Source: Liolophura sinensis (taxonomy: Eukaryota > Mollusca > Polyplacophora > Chitonida > Chitonidae). From it: DNA of 64,000 bases. The position numbers were made by a program, and so were the translations under genes. Positions 12,930 through 28,845 of this stretch are shown here, piece after piece (the first letter of the stretch is position 1; each line of letters starts with the position of its first letter). The notes under the pieces are model-generated. The model saw nothing but the letters and a program-made list of their open reading frames with translations, had not been told where the DNA came from and searched no databases. Location: assembly GCF_032854445.1 (NCBI RefSeq), contig NC_088295.1:38102510-38166509 (forward strand), given 5' to 3'.

Positions 12930-14940
12930 CATTTTCCGAAATAATTTGATTTCGTTGACGTAGAGATTACCACAATTGACACTCCAGTTTCAGATATTTT
13001 TCAAATTTCCTAAGAGGCAAATGGTAGTACAAAAGAACATTGACGACTTAAGACAGTGTCGCCTCAGGCTATGCATCTCGCAACAAGATTTATTTCGGCG
13101 GATTCCAACGAGTGCAAAAACACTGTGAAGTCCATTTTTAAAGAGAGCGAAATATTAAGGTTGATTAAGGTGGCAAAGGGGAGTTAACTCCACCCTCTGG
13201 CAATCCCTTTGAACTTCCAAAAGCCTCGTTGAAATGACGTGAAAAAACGACGTTGCAATCAATTAAATTTTATGGAGGCTGAATAAAACTGATTAGAACA
13301 CAAACTGGCTTCCTGCACACAATAATCGTGAAAGAACTGCAAAGCGTCTGAATGGCTTCAATTTGTCTTCTTTTTTCTTATCGTTATTGTTTGCAAAGTA
13401 ATAATGGTTCCACGCCAAGATCTTCGCTCCGGTAGGCAAGTTAGTAATTGCCAATATTGTGGAAGGATGAAAAATAAAGTAGAATCTATTATTGGAAAGA
13501 AAAGTCAAGTATTAAGTTCTTTTTATAGTGGAAAACTGTTGAATTTTGGCAATCGATAATATACACCAATTCCTTAGAATCTTGTCAAGTTCCTTACATG
13601 AATCTGAAATCGTTCTATAAGAATGCCATCTTACAAAGTTCTGTATGGTTACTCTGACCTTATTTTAAATTCAACTAGGTTAAAATCTTACAGTTAACCA
13701 TTCTGAATCGTCTTACTCACTTGACTTTATAGGTTCTAGCTTCTGTTTATTCAAACAAAAATTAGTTTATTTTAATGTGTAAGGTGGCGCGTTTTTCATT
13801 TTAAATATTTGAACTCACAGTGATGTGAGTGTTGATTCGAAATGTTATTTGGGAGATAAATCCATTTTGTTTCACATTTGCATGATGATTCAAAACCATA
13901 GTTCTGCCATAAGACCAGTAAGCCTATAGCCATATTTCAGTTTCATTAGAATTTAAATGCTGGGCAAAGCTTAAATTGCTCCTTTCAATTCTATTTAGTG
14001 GAGAAAGGAGTGTTTTCAGTGACACAAGAACCTTTGATTCCAGAGAGGTATTTGAGACTGTTAGCCTGTTGGCGAAGAGTGGAGGAACAATTCGATTAAA
14101 GAACATAACTGTCTGAGAGGAAAGCTTGGTAATTCAACCATTTCCTCTCCAAGGCGGAAACAGGGAAGAAAAACCGTTATCTTTGCCGGGCGGAGTGTTT
14201 GTGTTGTGGGCTCTATGAAAGTCTACTCAGACACGGAGGCGCCATGGATTGATTGCTAACCAAAGACCCATATCGGAGGCCGGCACAGGCTTCAGAAATC
14301 CAAGTCAAGTATACGAAAAAGTGCATCCAATTAAAAAAAGTATCTGACAGAATTTAAAGACGGAGTTGAGCGAAGACCAGGATAGAGTAAATTGACGTTT
14401 TTCAGTCCCATCAGATCCCCCTAACGTATATTTCGATTTTGAAATTAAATGACAGTGGGTTTCTGGTTTTTTGGAACTAATCCACTGATCTCTTCATTTT
14501 CGCGTGATGAATCCCCCCTAGCCAGTCAATATTCTGACCTCCACTTCCCCCCCCCCCCCTTATTCCATAAGACCAGGGACCTGGCGGCCCTCTGTTTTCC
14601 TGCCAGGATAACTCTTTATAGATAATCACCGAAATTTATTGAGCTCTTAGACTTACTGAAAATGGTTTCAACAATTACCATTAAAAATTACATGTGTAGG
14701 CAACGGCACAAGTATGTAAAAAATAAAAATATATGGCTTGAGTGTGATGTACAATCAAACGATTGTCTTTTATAAGATCCAATGCATTCACACTTCCTGC
14801 GATTTATTTGCGGTATTTTGAGGTCGAACTGATATGAATCCGATCGTTTGTTTGTTGGTAGCGATAACTTTAAAAATACTTTAACAAAAAAGCATTAAAG
14901 AATAATTTTTTTTCACATGTACATTTCAAACCATTATACA
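12930..14940. other. intergenic, nothing recognised
   Basis: No supported gene. A poly-C run is present near 14547-14558. The open frames in both orientations are short and carry no recognisable domain. Confidence 0.4.
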
Positions 14941-14946
14941 AAACAG

Positions 14947-15622
<676 letters not shown>

Positions 15623-16373
15623 CACAGAAAGCATTATTTCACACTGGTACAACCTTCAGCTAAAGGTTTAGATAAGAAAACATTAATTTTTGCGCGTCGT
15701 ATATGGACGCAGTGCTATTCCTTGCGATTTGTCCTGTTGTTTTTCAAGAACTGAGTGATAAATATACAATATGCAGTGACTTTGAAAACTTTGAAACATT
15801 CACTTTCACGCATCACATGAACAAATGATCAGGTTCTATCAGCCTCTCACCTTTTCAGATTTCGTGAGCCACAATACCTGTGATTCTTTCCGGAATAACT
15901 ACGCGAATAACATGCGGAATTTTAATTTCTTTACTTCTTGTTATATGCCAGATACCTTTTGCCCGCTGAATTCTGGCTGAATTTAAAACAGAAATTGGGG
16001 GGTGTTATTTGTACGCATGCCTGAACAAAATTTGAGCACAGGTCAAATGACCGTGATGTATTGAATGCTTTATCGGATTATCCAGGGTTAACGCAGGAGG
16101 TAGATTAACACTGAGTTATAGACAGTTAGAATCAAATAGCCAAAAGGGAATTAAGAGATTGCAGGCTTATACAGAGAAAGGAATAATTACATGGGTTATT
16201 GAGATTATTCAAGTTTGGCCGTGTCGATAAACGAAAACACAGTTACACAGTTGTCTGGACTCTAAATGTATTCTTGCGCGACTATCATTGTTTAATAATC
16301 CGAACTTTTTGTTTAGGGGCTATATTTTGACAGGCGGATTTGGTTAGGTATCCAGGTGTAAAAAGGTGACTCG

Positions 16374-16474
16374 CATATAAATGCTAACTACTTTCCTAGT
16401 ACATCATTCCCAGCTTCATTCACCTGTCCTTAGCTTGTGAACGCTTAGCGTAGTTTACCAACCCTACCTCCACC
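16374..16474 (+). promoter_or_regulatory. beta-tubulin core promoter and 5' UTR
   Basis: A TATA-like 'catataaatg' lies at 16374-16383, about 95 bases upstream of the start codon, which would place the transcription start near 16405 and give a 5' UTR of about 70 bases with no upstream ATG. The start codon is in a good context ('ccaccatgaga'). The promoter lies about 750 bases downstream of the partial duplicate. Confidence 0.6.
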
Positions 16475-18969
<2,495 letters not shown>

Positions 18970-18992
18970 ATTATAACTTTGCTTTACGAGCA

Positions 18993-19463
18993 TAGCTATA
19001 CAGAAAGTTTAGCTGTACAGGAAGCTTAGCTGTAAAGGAAGCTTAGCTATACAGAAAGTTTAGCCGTACAAGAAGCGTAGCTGTACAGGAAGCTTAGCTA
19101 TACAGAAAGTTTAGCTGTACAGGAAGCTTAAATGTACAGGAAGCTTAGCTGTACAGGAAGCTTACCTGTACAGGAAGCTTAGCTGTATAAGAAGCTTAGC
19201 TGTACAGGAAGCTTAGCTGTACAGGAAGCTTAGCTGTACAAGAAGCTTAGCTGTACAGGAAGCTTAGCTGTGCAGGAAGCTTAGCTGTATAAGAAGCTTA
19301 GCTGTTCAGAAAGTTTAGCCGTACAGGAAGCTTAGTTGTACAGGAAGCTTAGCTGTACAGGAAGCTTAGCTGTACAGAAAGTTTAGCTGTACAGGAAGCT
19401 TAGCTTTACAGGAAGCTTAGCTGTACAGAAAGTTCATCTGTAGAGGAAGCTTAGCTGTACAAG
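18993..19463 (+). repeat. 17-bp minisatellite in the beta-tubulin 3' UTR
   Basis: About 28 tandem copies of a 17-base unit (consensus 'ggaagcttagctgtaca'), starting roughly 25 bases after the stop codon. Two variants are mixed: the main one and a 'gaaagtttagct' form. Each main unit contains two perfect palindromes, CTGTACAG and AAGCTT, so the transcript could fold into a series of small stems. With a poly(A) signal at 19794 the array would lie inside the 3' UTR. Confidence 0.92.
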
Positions 19464-19793
19464 AACAGTGCAGTGTTGACCACTGAAAGCATTTGTAGTT
19501 TAATAGTTAGATTTTCAGTTCAGTTAAAGTTCGTGCCACGCAAATTTTGTGAGATAAAATACATAACTTTAGCTTTTTGTTACCATCTGTTATTCAAAGT
19601 ACAAAAATCAGATGTATTTATGCATATGTATCTTAAGAACACCATTCCTGTAGGGAACTATAAGCTGTCTGTAAAGACCAGAAATATTTCGACCTATTTC
19701 ACTGATTTGAATCTTCCGAAAAACAAATTTTTGTCTCGAAATCCTCCAGTGAATGGAGTATATTCAACATACTTGTGTGTGGCATAACGATTT

Positions 19794-19799
19794 AATAAA
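19794..19799 (+). terminator. candidate beta-tubulin poly(A) signal
   Basis: AATAAA, followed within about 30 bases by a T/G-rich stretch, as expected for cleavage and polyadenylation. It is the first canonical AATAAA seen downstream of the tubulin stop codon and implies a 3' UTR of about 850 bases. Confidence 0.5.
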
Positions 19800-19829
19800 A
19801 TCGGTATTGTTTCTCCCTATACTTGGTTT

Positions 19830-21660
19830 TATGTTTTTCTTAGAGAAGAAGATTAGAAGAAGAAATTTGTTTTCTCAACGCAGGATTTGCTGTAGTGAAG
19901 AAGCCGGTACATATGTACTTGGTGTCTAAACTAGCAAAACTTCTCATTATTACTAAATTACAAGGCGTCATTATCATGATTGCCGTTGTTGATTATTTGA
20001 AGCGGTGAATGAATGTTTTGAACTGGAAACCTGGGCGTAGTTTGCAAACCGATGATCTACGATAAACTCGTTACATGTCGATTTTTCGACTAAAGGATCT
20101 GTGCAATAACAGAAAAAAGCACCGCAGCATCCTATATTTAGGTTGGGGTCTTTTGAAACAGTGCCTGTGTGGAGGGTTCACTGTGTAATCTTGTCTTGTC
20201 TGTTCTGAAATCGATGTTCCAGAAGAGATAGGCTGTAGGGCGATCGACTTCATTGTACAATACACCGCCTTTCCAAGGTATACCCAAAACACAATGGCAC
20301 TGTTATTCAAAGTCTGTATTTCCCAAAAGGGAAAACGCTTTCCATATCTCACGGGAACAATGGACCCAATGGAAACATCCCAGACAATGTAGTCTTCTAT
20401 AGGTGTTGTCTTTTAGAAAGAATTTTTCTTTAACCGGTACGGATTTTTCTCATGTTTTCCTGTTTGTAAAGATGGATACATGTAATGTAATGACTCGCTT
20501 TTGATGAACGTTTTTTTCTCAGCTATATGTATGTATGAACTGTTATGGCTGAATGTCATTACAACTTCGAGAGGATTATAGTCAGGACTTCATTTGAATT
20601 CATAGTGTGGTTTATTTTTCAAACTGCCGAACTGTTTGGGTTGTTTGTAGCCTTACAGACAGAGTTTTACGGTAACGGATACATTACTGACCGAGATGGA
20701 TTAGTTTAAAAAGAATATCGGCAGCTTAAACAGGGAACACCTTAGATGGCCATGTATTATATGGAATATAACGCTTATAAATATTTACCTATGACATTTG
20801 ATCCCCTGTCCAGAAATGGGCACGATATCTTTCCCTTGGCTAAGCAAAGACCTCCAGTTCCTATTTTTGACTCGTTATCTAAGGCCACACATCAAACGCT
20901 TGGGGATATTTTGTTTCCACCAATGTAACGCGAATCCAAAAGCTCTATACATACACGGATGCCATGATGTTATCAAACATAAAAAGTAGTACCGGTATTT
21001 GTTCTTGATACGGACTGGAAGTTCCAGGTTTCCTGCGGATTGATCCCCTGGGCAATCTGTGGCAATTTCACCCCTTTACTTTCCCGCTGAAACACTCCAT
21101 TACAATTAGTTCCACTTACGTAACAAGTAGACTGTAACGAGGCCAGTTGGTCGATGTAATACCGCGCCCAGCCCACAAACGGACTTGTCTGGTGAGCCGC
21201 GAATGGAATTCTGCGGCCAATAAAACGAAGATTGTGTTGATAGGCTCTCTTTCCATCTATCGTTTCTCAGTCGAGTCTTTTGATCTTCGTACAAAATTGG
21301 AAAATAATGTTTTAGAAATGTACCGCAATCGACCCACCTATTGAAGTGCGTTCACTCCGATGAATAAATACGCCTCATTCACCATTAAGGTTGATATTAA
21401 GGACTAGGAATCGTATACATCAATCGACAGCGTATTGGAGCGTGATTATACGAATTATTTCTGCAATAAAACGAATTGCCACCGGGTGATGAGAATAATG
21501 CGGTGTGATAATTCCATTTAGCTGTACCTGCCCATCGTTACTACGTGACAATTTTCTGAGGTACCTTATCGGGCATTCATGTACCAGCCTTTAACCATTT
21601 GTCAAAAAGCTTTAGACAAGTTTCAAGAAGAACAAATAAACAAAGGACTGATAAAGTTAG
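19830..21660. other. intergenic, nothing recognised
   Basis: AT-rich sequence with short open frames on both strands (for example 20071-20352 minus, 20746-20928 plus) and no recognisable domain, RNA gene or repeat. Confidence 0.4.
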
Positions 21661-21669
21661 ACAGAACTG

Positions 21670-22150
21670 AGGAAGAGAAAAAGTGATGAAAGAAGGAGTC
21701 AGTCCGGATTTAGGAAGAGAAAAAGTGATGAAACAAGGAGTTAGACAGGATTCAGGAAGAAAAAAGTGATGAAAGGAGTCAGGCCGGATTCAGGAAGAAA
21801 AAAAGTGATGAAAGATGGAGTTAGACAGGATTCAGGAAGAAACAAGTGATGAATGAAGGAGTCAGACCGGATTCAGGAAGAGAAAAAAAGTGATGAAAGA
21901 AGGAGCTAGGCAGGGTTCAGGAAGAAAAAAGTGATGAAACAAGGAGTTAGACAGGATTCAGGAAGAGAAAAAGTGATGAAAGAAGGAGCTCGACTGGATT
22001 TAGGAAGAAAAAAGTGATGAAAGAAGGAGTTAGACAGGATTCAAGAAGAGAAAAGGGATGAAAGAAGGAGTTCGACCGGATTCAGGAAGAGAAAAGGCGA
22101 TGAAAGAAGGGGTTAGATCGGACAGGAAGAGAAAAAGTGATGAAAGAAGT
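21670..22150. repeat. purine-rich minisatellite, about 42-bp unit, about 11 copies
   Basis: Tandem units built from 'ggaagagaaaaagtgatgaa', 'gaaggagttagac' and 'aggattca', with unit lengths from about 38 to 44 because of indels in the A-runs. The plus strand is almost entirely purine, which could favour triplex or other non-B structure. No frame is conserved. Confidence 0.9.
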
Positions 22151-22489
22151 GTATAGTCGACTTATATAGCCGTATTAAGTATCCATTCCGAGGCCTTTTA
22201 ATCTTTTCAACAGAAAGTTATTCAGCCAGAGCATCGACAACAACAGAATGTATCGGTACTGACATTAATCTATCTTGAATATGTTTCCCGTTACGTTAAT
22301 TGTCCGATATCTATGTACGGTGAAGTCTCCCTCGTAAATGAATTTTATTTTATCCCTTGTAGTACATGATCTCACGGCAGTATGATTTTAGAGTTGAATG
22401 TTACGAAATTCAGTCATAAAAAAACGATATAGTATATTCGCAGAGACAGAAATGTGGGTTGTGCTATTGCGCAGAGTTTGTTATAACCG

Positions 22490-22815
22490 CACATTGGTGC
22501 AGCTATCGTAAAACAAGCTACTCTCTACGTCCACTGTCCAGCATGCCAGTTATTTTTAAATAATTATGACGTCACCGAGGCAATGGAATCTTATAGTCGA
22601 AAACACGCTTATGGACGTTGACATTATGAATTGGAAAAAGTATTCTAACTACATTTCCCTGCAATAATATAGACCTCCAACATATCAATATGTTGAGCTT
22701 GTGATGTTGTTAGTGTTACGTGTCACTAGCGAAAGGGAATTTTGGTAGCGAGTATGACTAATTTTACATGCCGCTGAATATAGACGACAGGTTAAATGAA
22801 ATAGACTATAGTATT
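22490..22815. repeat. dispersed repeat shared with 60240-60560
   Basis: Diverged but clearly colinear with the block near 60.3 kb: 'cagcatgcca', 'aataattatgac-tcacc', 'acgcttatg', 'cattatgaatt-gaaaa', 'gagtatgact' and 'gaaatagactata' recur in the same order and spacing, in the same orientation. It has no ORF. Probably an unclassified transposon or an old duplication. Confidence 0.65.
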
Positions 22816-23394
22816 CAAGGGCCTTGATCAGATTATTTCCAAACACGATCAGAGTATTGGTATGCTTTAGTCTGTGTACAGTATAGGCTCTATAAATATT
22901 ACTTCGCGAGAACATGTTACTTCACTGAATTTTCAACACTTGGATTACTGCCCCAGAAGACGGTCTTACCAGTTGTCAGTCTGGCCTGCCTCGTTCACCG
23001 TGCAAGCCTTCCCTCGTCTGGCCGCCTGTTCCTGTAATCAGCTTCCGGTCTCTTTTTAGTCGGCTTTGGTCCAATCAATACTGTCAGTACACCAGCACTT
23101 GTTCAGCACCATATTCGATGGGTAAGCCGTCGATGGTGTGAGCTATAGTGCATATTCCAGTGGTATATAGGCCTGGTTTTGTGAGTCTGACGATTCGAAG
23201 GTGACACCGATAATGTTGAGGTAGTATAGTATACCTTTATAGATAACTGACAATATTGGTGGTATAGGTTGTTTACTGTCTACTACTTTCTTTACATTAT
23301 CTGCAATTACGTGCAAGTGGCTGTCAGATTATTTATTTCATATAATTTGAATAAATAAAATCTGCTCATGTTTTTTTTTCTTCCACGACAGCAG

Positions 23395-23575
23395 CAAGGT
23401 AAATGGGTGGAGCCTCCCGAAAGCCCTGAGTCAACCACAGCATTTCATCAGTCACCTGACAAACACCGCCTGATTTAAAGCCGTTGGCGATCAAATAAGA
23501 AGTGGATTCGAGTCTATGACCTCATTATTAGTCAAGAGTCCGATCGGTTTCCGGTGAGGCGCCTGTGAACATAGA
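23395..23575 (-). mobile_element. minus-strand SINE fragment
   Basis: Shares the 'cacctgac', 'cctga-ttaaagccg' and 'tggattcga' blocks with 12605-12772. On the minus strand 'gactcgaatcca' is a degraded tRNA B-box. The element is diverged and truncated. Confidence 0.45.
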
Positions 23576-23579
23576 TAAA

Positions 23580-26200
23580 ATATAGTCATACCGCATCGTG
23601 TGACCTGTCAAAAGTGTTAGGCAACTGTTCATGGTTCCATTTACTATAACATGTGAGTCTAAAAAAAGTCAAACAAAATATTATGTAGAATAGACCAACC
23701 GTAGAGAAAATTAAGAACTTAAGAACTCTGTGAACTTAGGAAGTTTTTCTTGAGGGAAAGTTATGTCTCCAGAATACAGTGAGATTGGTGATCGGTAAAT
23801 TATTGTCAGTGAAACTTGTCTAACATTTTTCACAAATCACATGATATTAAAAGACTTTACCTTTACTGACGAAAGAGTTCGAACTCAAAACTCCCCTATT
23901 CGAGATGACAGGCAAGGAAAGGTTCTGTGGATTGTTGTGAAATCTAATTACTTGGTCTGTATAAGCGATATTGCGGTGACGACGCTAACACCGTGCTCAA
24001 GAAAATCGGTAAACATCGACAAAAGCACAAAGAAGAGAGTTTAATTTGACACGTTCTGTATATGTTTGACACCATTTACTCTGTGCTTTATACATGTACA
24101 TGCCTCAGTCGCTCGTTGTCTGATCATTATCTGTTTGGAAAAATCTCGTATAAGGAAATACGTTGTTATCCACAGATAAACCTTTTTAGTTTTACTCGTG
24201 TTTATTTGAGTACTGAGACCCCTAAAGGTGCACTTTGATGCAACATTTGAATTTATGCTGAATATGCATAAAGGCACGTCATTTTGCTGTATTCAAATTT
24301 TCACAGCAGACTGAAATGCGGTCAGATATGACTCACGTGTATAAATGTATTTGTCGTTCTGTATGTCGTTCTGAAAATGACTTGGTGCAGGAAAATGTGT
24401 ACACCAGCCAGCGCATAGAGGACTAAAAATAAAATCTTATGTTACGGGTATGTATGTTGGCTTGAGAGCCAAGGCATAAGACCAAATTATAACTCAATTC
24501 CTGTATTTGTTTGGGGCTTTAATCATATTTATTGGAAAAGTGAGTGTTTATTACACCCCTCGCTTCTCCCAAGAAAAAAATCCACAGTTTGTCCCTATAT
24601 CATGCATAAAACTGTTTCGATCAACGGATCGTTAAAAAAGCTTTTAAACAAAGCTATAACATTATGTAAACAACTTCATATCGGTCAATAGAAGAGATTA
24701 ATTTAAATGGCATTCATGTCACAAAAAGTCGCCGGGAATTGTTTGTCTTGCATTGATGATTGTTGTATAAATATTGTAAACCTTTGATTATCAATCTAGT
24801 TATACGTAATTAGTTAACTCTTTGACAAAACGAATGAATAGTTGCAGAGAGCGAACAGGGGAGTTTTGAACAAATGAATTAATGACATGATATAAGCTGT
24901 TTATGTTGTCTAAGTTAAATTATGACTGTCAAATGCTCATGAATCCTTGAAAGAGAATGATGCCCTTTTAAAATTGACAGCATTAACAAAAACTGACTTC
25001 ATTCAATTCATAAACATATCTGCGACAAACACCTACAAGTCAGTATGTCTGTTGGTCGGTTGGCCCGTCAGAGAAGTTTTTGCAATTGTTTATTTAGCGA
25101 GATATCTTATATAGGCGATATATGGACATTTTTGCGAAGCTGTAGTCATTTTAAATATATGCCTGTTTCATCAAGAAAGATATAGCAATCTAGAATTTGC
25201 TGCTTTTTGGATTCTTCATTAGTTAATTCTTTGAATTACATGCATGTAACCATCGATATTATTTCCATTTCTATCCATTACATTACCTCACGTCGAAGAA
25301 GACAATGTTCAGGATTAGGCAGAAATAATACAAAAATCTTGACGTTAAATGTTTTCCACTTCAAAATGGGGAAGCTTTAAATTTTGATTGAAGGTTGTTG
25401 AAATATTCTGTCCATCAACACTAAAATAGCTTCGCGTGCGTCGCAAGGCACACTCAAAGCATTCCTACAGAATCGAGCACCATTTCCGGTCCTATTATTG
25501 TCGCCTTGGGTCCAAGCGGGATTGATTGCCGTTTTCTTGTAAAGGGACATTTCTAAGGCAAGAATGAACAACAGACTACGAAACTTTGGTTCCAACTACT
25601 TTAGCCCGGAATAATTCTCCATTGTCCTCACCTTGGCAAGAACAAGACAAAGTAAAACCGAATTCGGACGGAGATATTTTTATATTGTAGATATCCCTGG
25701 GTACAAATCCTGTTTACAGTTTGCATAAAGCAGACATGTTGGAGGTCCTTGAGACGTTGAAAGCCCTCTGTAAACATTGTATTGTCGACTTTCTATATAG
25801 GCGGAACTTAATACTCTATATAGATCGATATTGTGGAGAAAACAAATATCAAATAAAATGAAAAAAAAGAGAAGAAACGGCATGTGGACAGTGTTGTGAG
25901 AGCCAGATATATAACAGCGACATGGCTTAGACAATATTGATTATAAACCTAAACAATGTTTACAAAATCAGAGTTACTGTTTTGCTTTGAGCACACATGA
26001 CAGAATGCATTTCGAAATCTAAGGCGTAATCGTGAATAATTTGTCTAGTCATTAAAAGAATACGGAACAACATAGTCACATAATCAAGTCTTCATTTTTG
26101 TGCATAAAGTGAATGTCATGCGTGCAGTCTCAAATATAACCTCGTATCACTCGGGAGATAAACGAGAGCAAACCAGGTTAAGGAAAGTTGTGTAAACAGA
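23580..26200. other. intergenic, nothing recognised
   Basis: AT-rich DNA with no supported gene, RNA gene or repeat. Short frames at 23841-24044, 24041-24277, 25377-25595 and 25680-25934 carry no recognisable domain. Confidence 0.4.
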
Positions 26201-26250
26201 CATTTTGTGGGTGCATTATCGCCAATAAACCTGAACTATCTAAAGCGTCA

Positions 26251-26570
26251 ATATGTGGCTCTGGAATATACTAAAGACACCGTGTTCGGAGAAAAAAATA
26301 TGCATGTTCTGAGACACGAATGTTTATATGTGGCTCTGGAATATACTAAAGACACCGTGTTCGGAGAAAAAAATATGCATGTTCTAAGACACGAATGTTT
26401 ATATGTGGCTCTGGAATATACTAAAGACACCGTGTTCGGAGAAAAAAATATGCATCTTCTGAGACACGAATGTTTATATGTGGCTCTGGAATATACTAAA
26501 GACACCGTGTTCGGAGAAAAAAATATGCATCTTCTGAGACACGAATGTCTATATGTGGCTCTGGAATATC
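26251..26570. repeat. 75-bp tandem repeat, 4 full copies plus a partial, open frame preserved
   Basis: Units start at 26251, 26326, 26401 and 26476, with a partial fifth at 26551. Copies are nearly identical, with only scattered single-base differences. As 75 is a multiple of 3 and the unit has no stop in one frame, the plus strand encodes a 25-residue repeat ('YVALEYTKDTVFGEK...'), giving a 122-codon frame at 26207-26575; the minus strand is open for 85 codons too. The frame ends just after the array and I see no splice sites or promoter, so translation is unproven. Confidence 0.9.
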
Positions 26571-26574
26571 CTTA

Positions 26575-27835
26575 GGGTGGTCGAATAAAGGCACTGTCTT
26601 ATGAACAACAAAATAAGATTGCAGCCTTAAAAGCCACAAAGATTTAATTGTAGCACTTCTACATATAATATGTAAGGGCTAAAAAAGTCTAGGGCCAAGA
26701 CGCCTATGCTCTAACACTTCTAGATATCGTACCAGCTGATTTACTAAACATCGCTTACAAATGTGGTTCATTTCATTTCCATACGTCAGTGATATAAAGA
26801 TGATACTGGGAAATGTAAGACAGAGCCTGAATTGAGCAGGTAAAGACTACATAAAGAAACTTCTCAATGGCTGCTTCAGCCCTCAAATCCTCTTACTTGA
26901 AGACATGAATCACAGTAACATAATAATCCAGCTTCTTCACGTCCTCTTAGATAACAAACTTGTGTCTTTCCTAAGAGAATTGTTAACTTAATTATACTTA
27001 TAAGCAAGGCTGTATTTTCTGTTACCTGTCGTAATAACGCTTATTGCAGTAAAGTTATTTTCCTACGGCAAAGTATTACCCGTTGTATAATAAATACATC
27101 TATTACGCCTTATGTAATAACACAGAAGGAAAACTTTTACGCTCAACACGGTCGTTATCGCCATTTTGTCTTCAGTTTTCTCCGATAGGTGGCCTGTAAT
27201 GGGTTTTAAACTTAATGTGTTTTCTCACTGGTTCAGATAAATAGCATCGGCGGCCGAGCGGCAAGACCATGATGAGTTTTCTGAAAAATTGATTTTGTCA
27301 TCAACAGCGGGGATGCTGCTATCTTCAAGACCTTTTTTGATAGAATTGGTGTATCTGGGGAGGCCTGTTAGTCCGTTATCTTGATAGCTTCCTATACCGC
27401 GGGCCATCGAGCCTTTGTCTGGCCAGAAACGCTGAGATGTCGGGGTGGCCGCTACACTCTCTCAGTGGTCGACCAAATGCTCTGTTCCTCAGTGTATGCA
27501 CGACCACGTAAGTAAGCTTTACTTGCAAGAACAGATTTAAAATCCTGCTATTCGACATCTCTGGCGTTAGAAAGACATCTTCATCTTCCCCTCTTTGAAG
27601 GCGTAGATTTGGGCGTAACCTAAAGACCATGATTTAAATATCCAGTCATGTATAAGAATTAAAAACTGTTACTCGTCTGATGATCTGTGCATATACAGTG
27701 AACGTATGTGGCGTCCATGATCGTGGGGTATCTTGGGTTTAGCGTTCCAGAGAAACAAAACTATAAATATGGCGGCACAGAGGCCGCTCCGCAACAAGGT
27801 AGTACTATCATTACTTATATAAGTAAGGTATAAGT
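26575..27835. other. intergenic, weak inverted repeat only
   Basis: No supported gene. Near 27048-27064 and 27123-27141 there is a weak inverted repeat ('gtaaagttattttcct' against 'aggaaaacttttac') that may be a small MITE remnant. Confidence 0.35.
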
Positions 27836-27837
27836 CT

Positions 27838-27895
27838 TTATAAGTGAAATATTCCTGAGTACGGCGTAAAACACCAATCAAATAAATACATAACT
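27838..27895 (+). mobile_element. SINE tail fragment
   Basis: 'ataagtgaaatattcctgag' then 'tacggcgtaaaacaccaatc' and an 'aaataaatac' tail; a near-perfect match to the tail of the full SINE at 41395. The rest of the element is missing. Confidence 0.7.
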
Positions 27896-28845
27896 AAATT
27901 TAATGCGAATTTAAACGAATGAAAACACAGACATAAGAAAACTGTATAATGTACACGTAGCCAGGTTAGTTTTTGTGACAAGATCATGTTCACACCATTG
28001 ATCATTCACTGTATCGCCATGTCGAACACAAGAGACAATGCGTCATACCCAATAACCTGACTCAGTGTTAAATTGGTACAGGTGCTGATCGCCAATCAGA
28101 CAACAGTACAATTACATTGCCGTGTTTGAGTTGTAATTTATCTAAAACCTGAATGTTATAACCCACAACTCATAACCCCACTGTCTATAAATATGAAGAG
28201 GAGAAAAAATTCACAAAACGTAAATTCTCTTAGCTGCTCTTTTAAACACAATGACTAAGAGGTCCTATTTTTGTTTATTCAGCGTATGACCCTAAACAAG
28301 ACCAACCTCCACCAATCTATTCCAATAACACCCTACCTCCACCACCCAACACTGCCAACACTCCTAACTAACCTGGATGGGAACACAAAATTGGACACTA
28401 ACAAGAAACAATATATTTTCCAGACGAAATATAGACGCCAGTTTGAGTACATAGATTCAAATTTTCTCTCAAGGATTGAAGGAATAGCATCTTTCAAGTG
28501 AATCGAGTCGTCCACCATTACATAGGGAAAAAGCGGACACAGCACAAGACCCAAAAACAGTTTAGAGTAAGACAGTCTGGCCCTCAAGGAACACTGCAGC
28601 TGGTTTTATAAGGGCAATTAGTCGAGACAAATGTTTATACAAATCGAAGTTTCGTAGAAACAAGGTTATTCCGTATAATGAGCACTAATGGACCGGCATC
28701 TTAGCCAGCAGAGAAGGTTTATCTTGAATATATCCTACCTAAATACCCCTGTAGAAACAGGCTCAAGGCTTTAACACCGACGATCTTGTTACTTTCTCGA
28801 CTTGGTGTTTACTATTAGGACATTGGGTGGACACGGTGGACACTG
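27896..28845. other. intergenic with a weak TATA-like site
   Basis: A 'ctataaatatgaagagg' stretch at 28184-28200 resembles a TATA box, followed by a 12-codon ORF and then a 76-codon frame (28271-28501) of unremarkable composition. No recognisable product and no good splice evidence. Confidence 0.25.
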
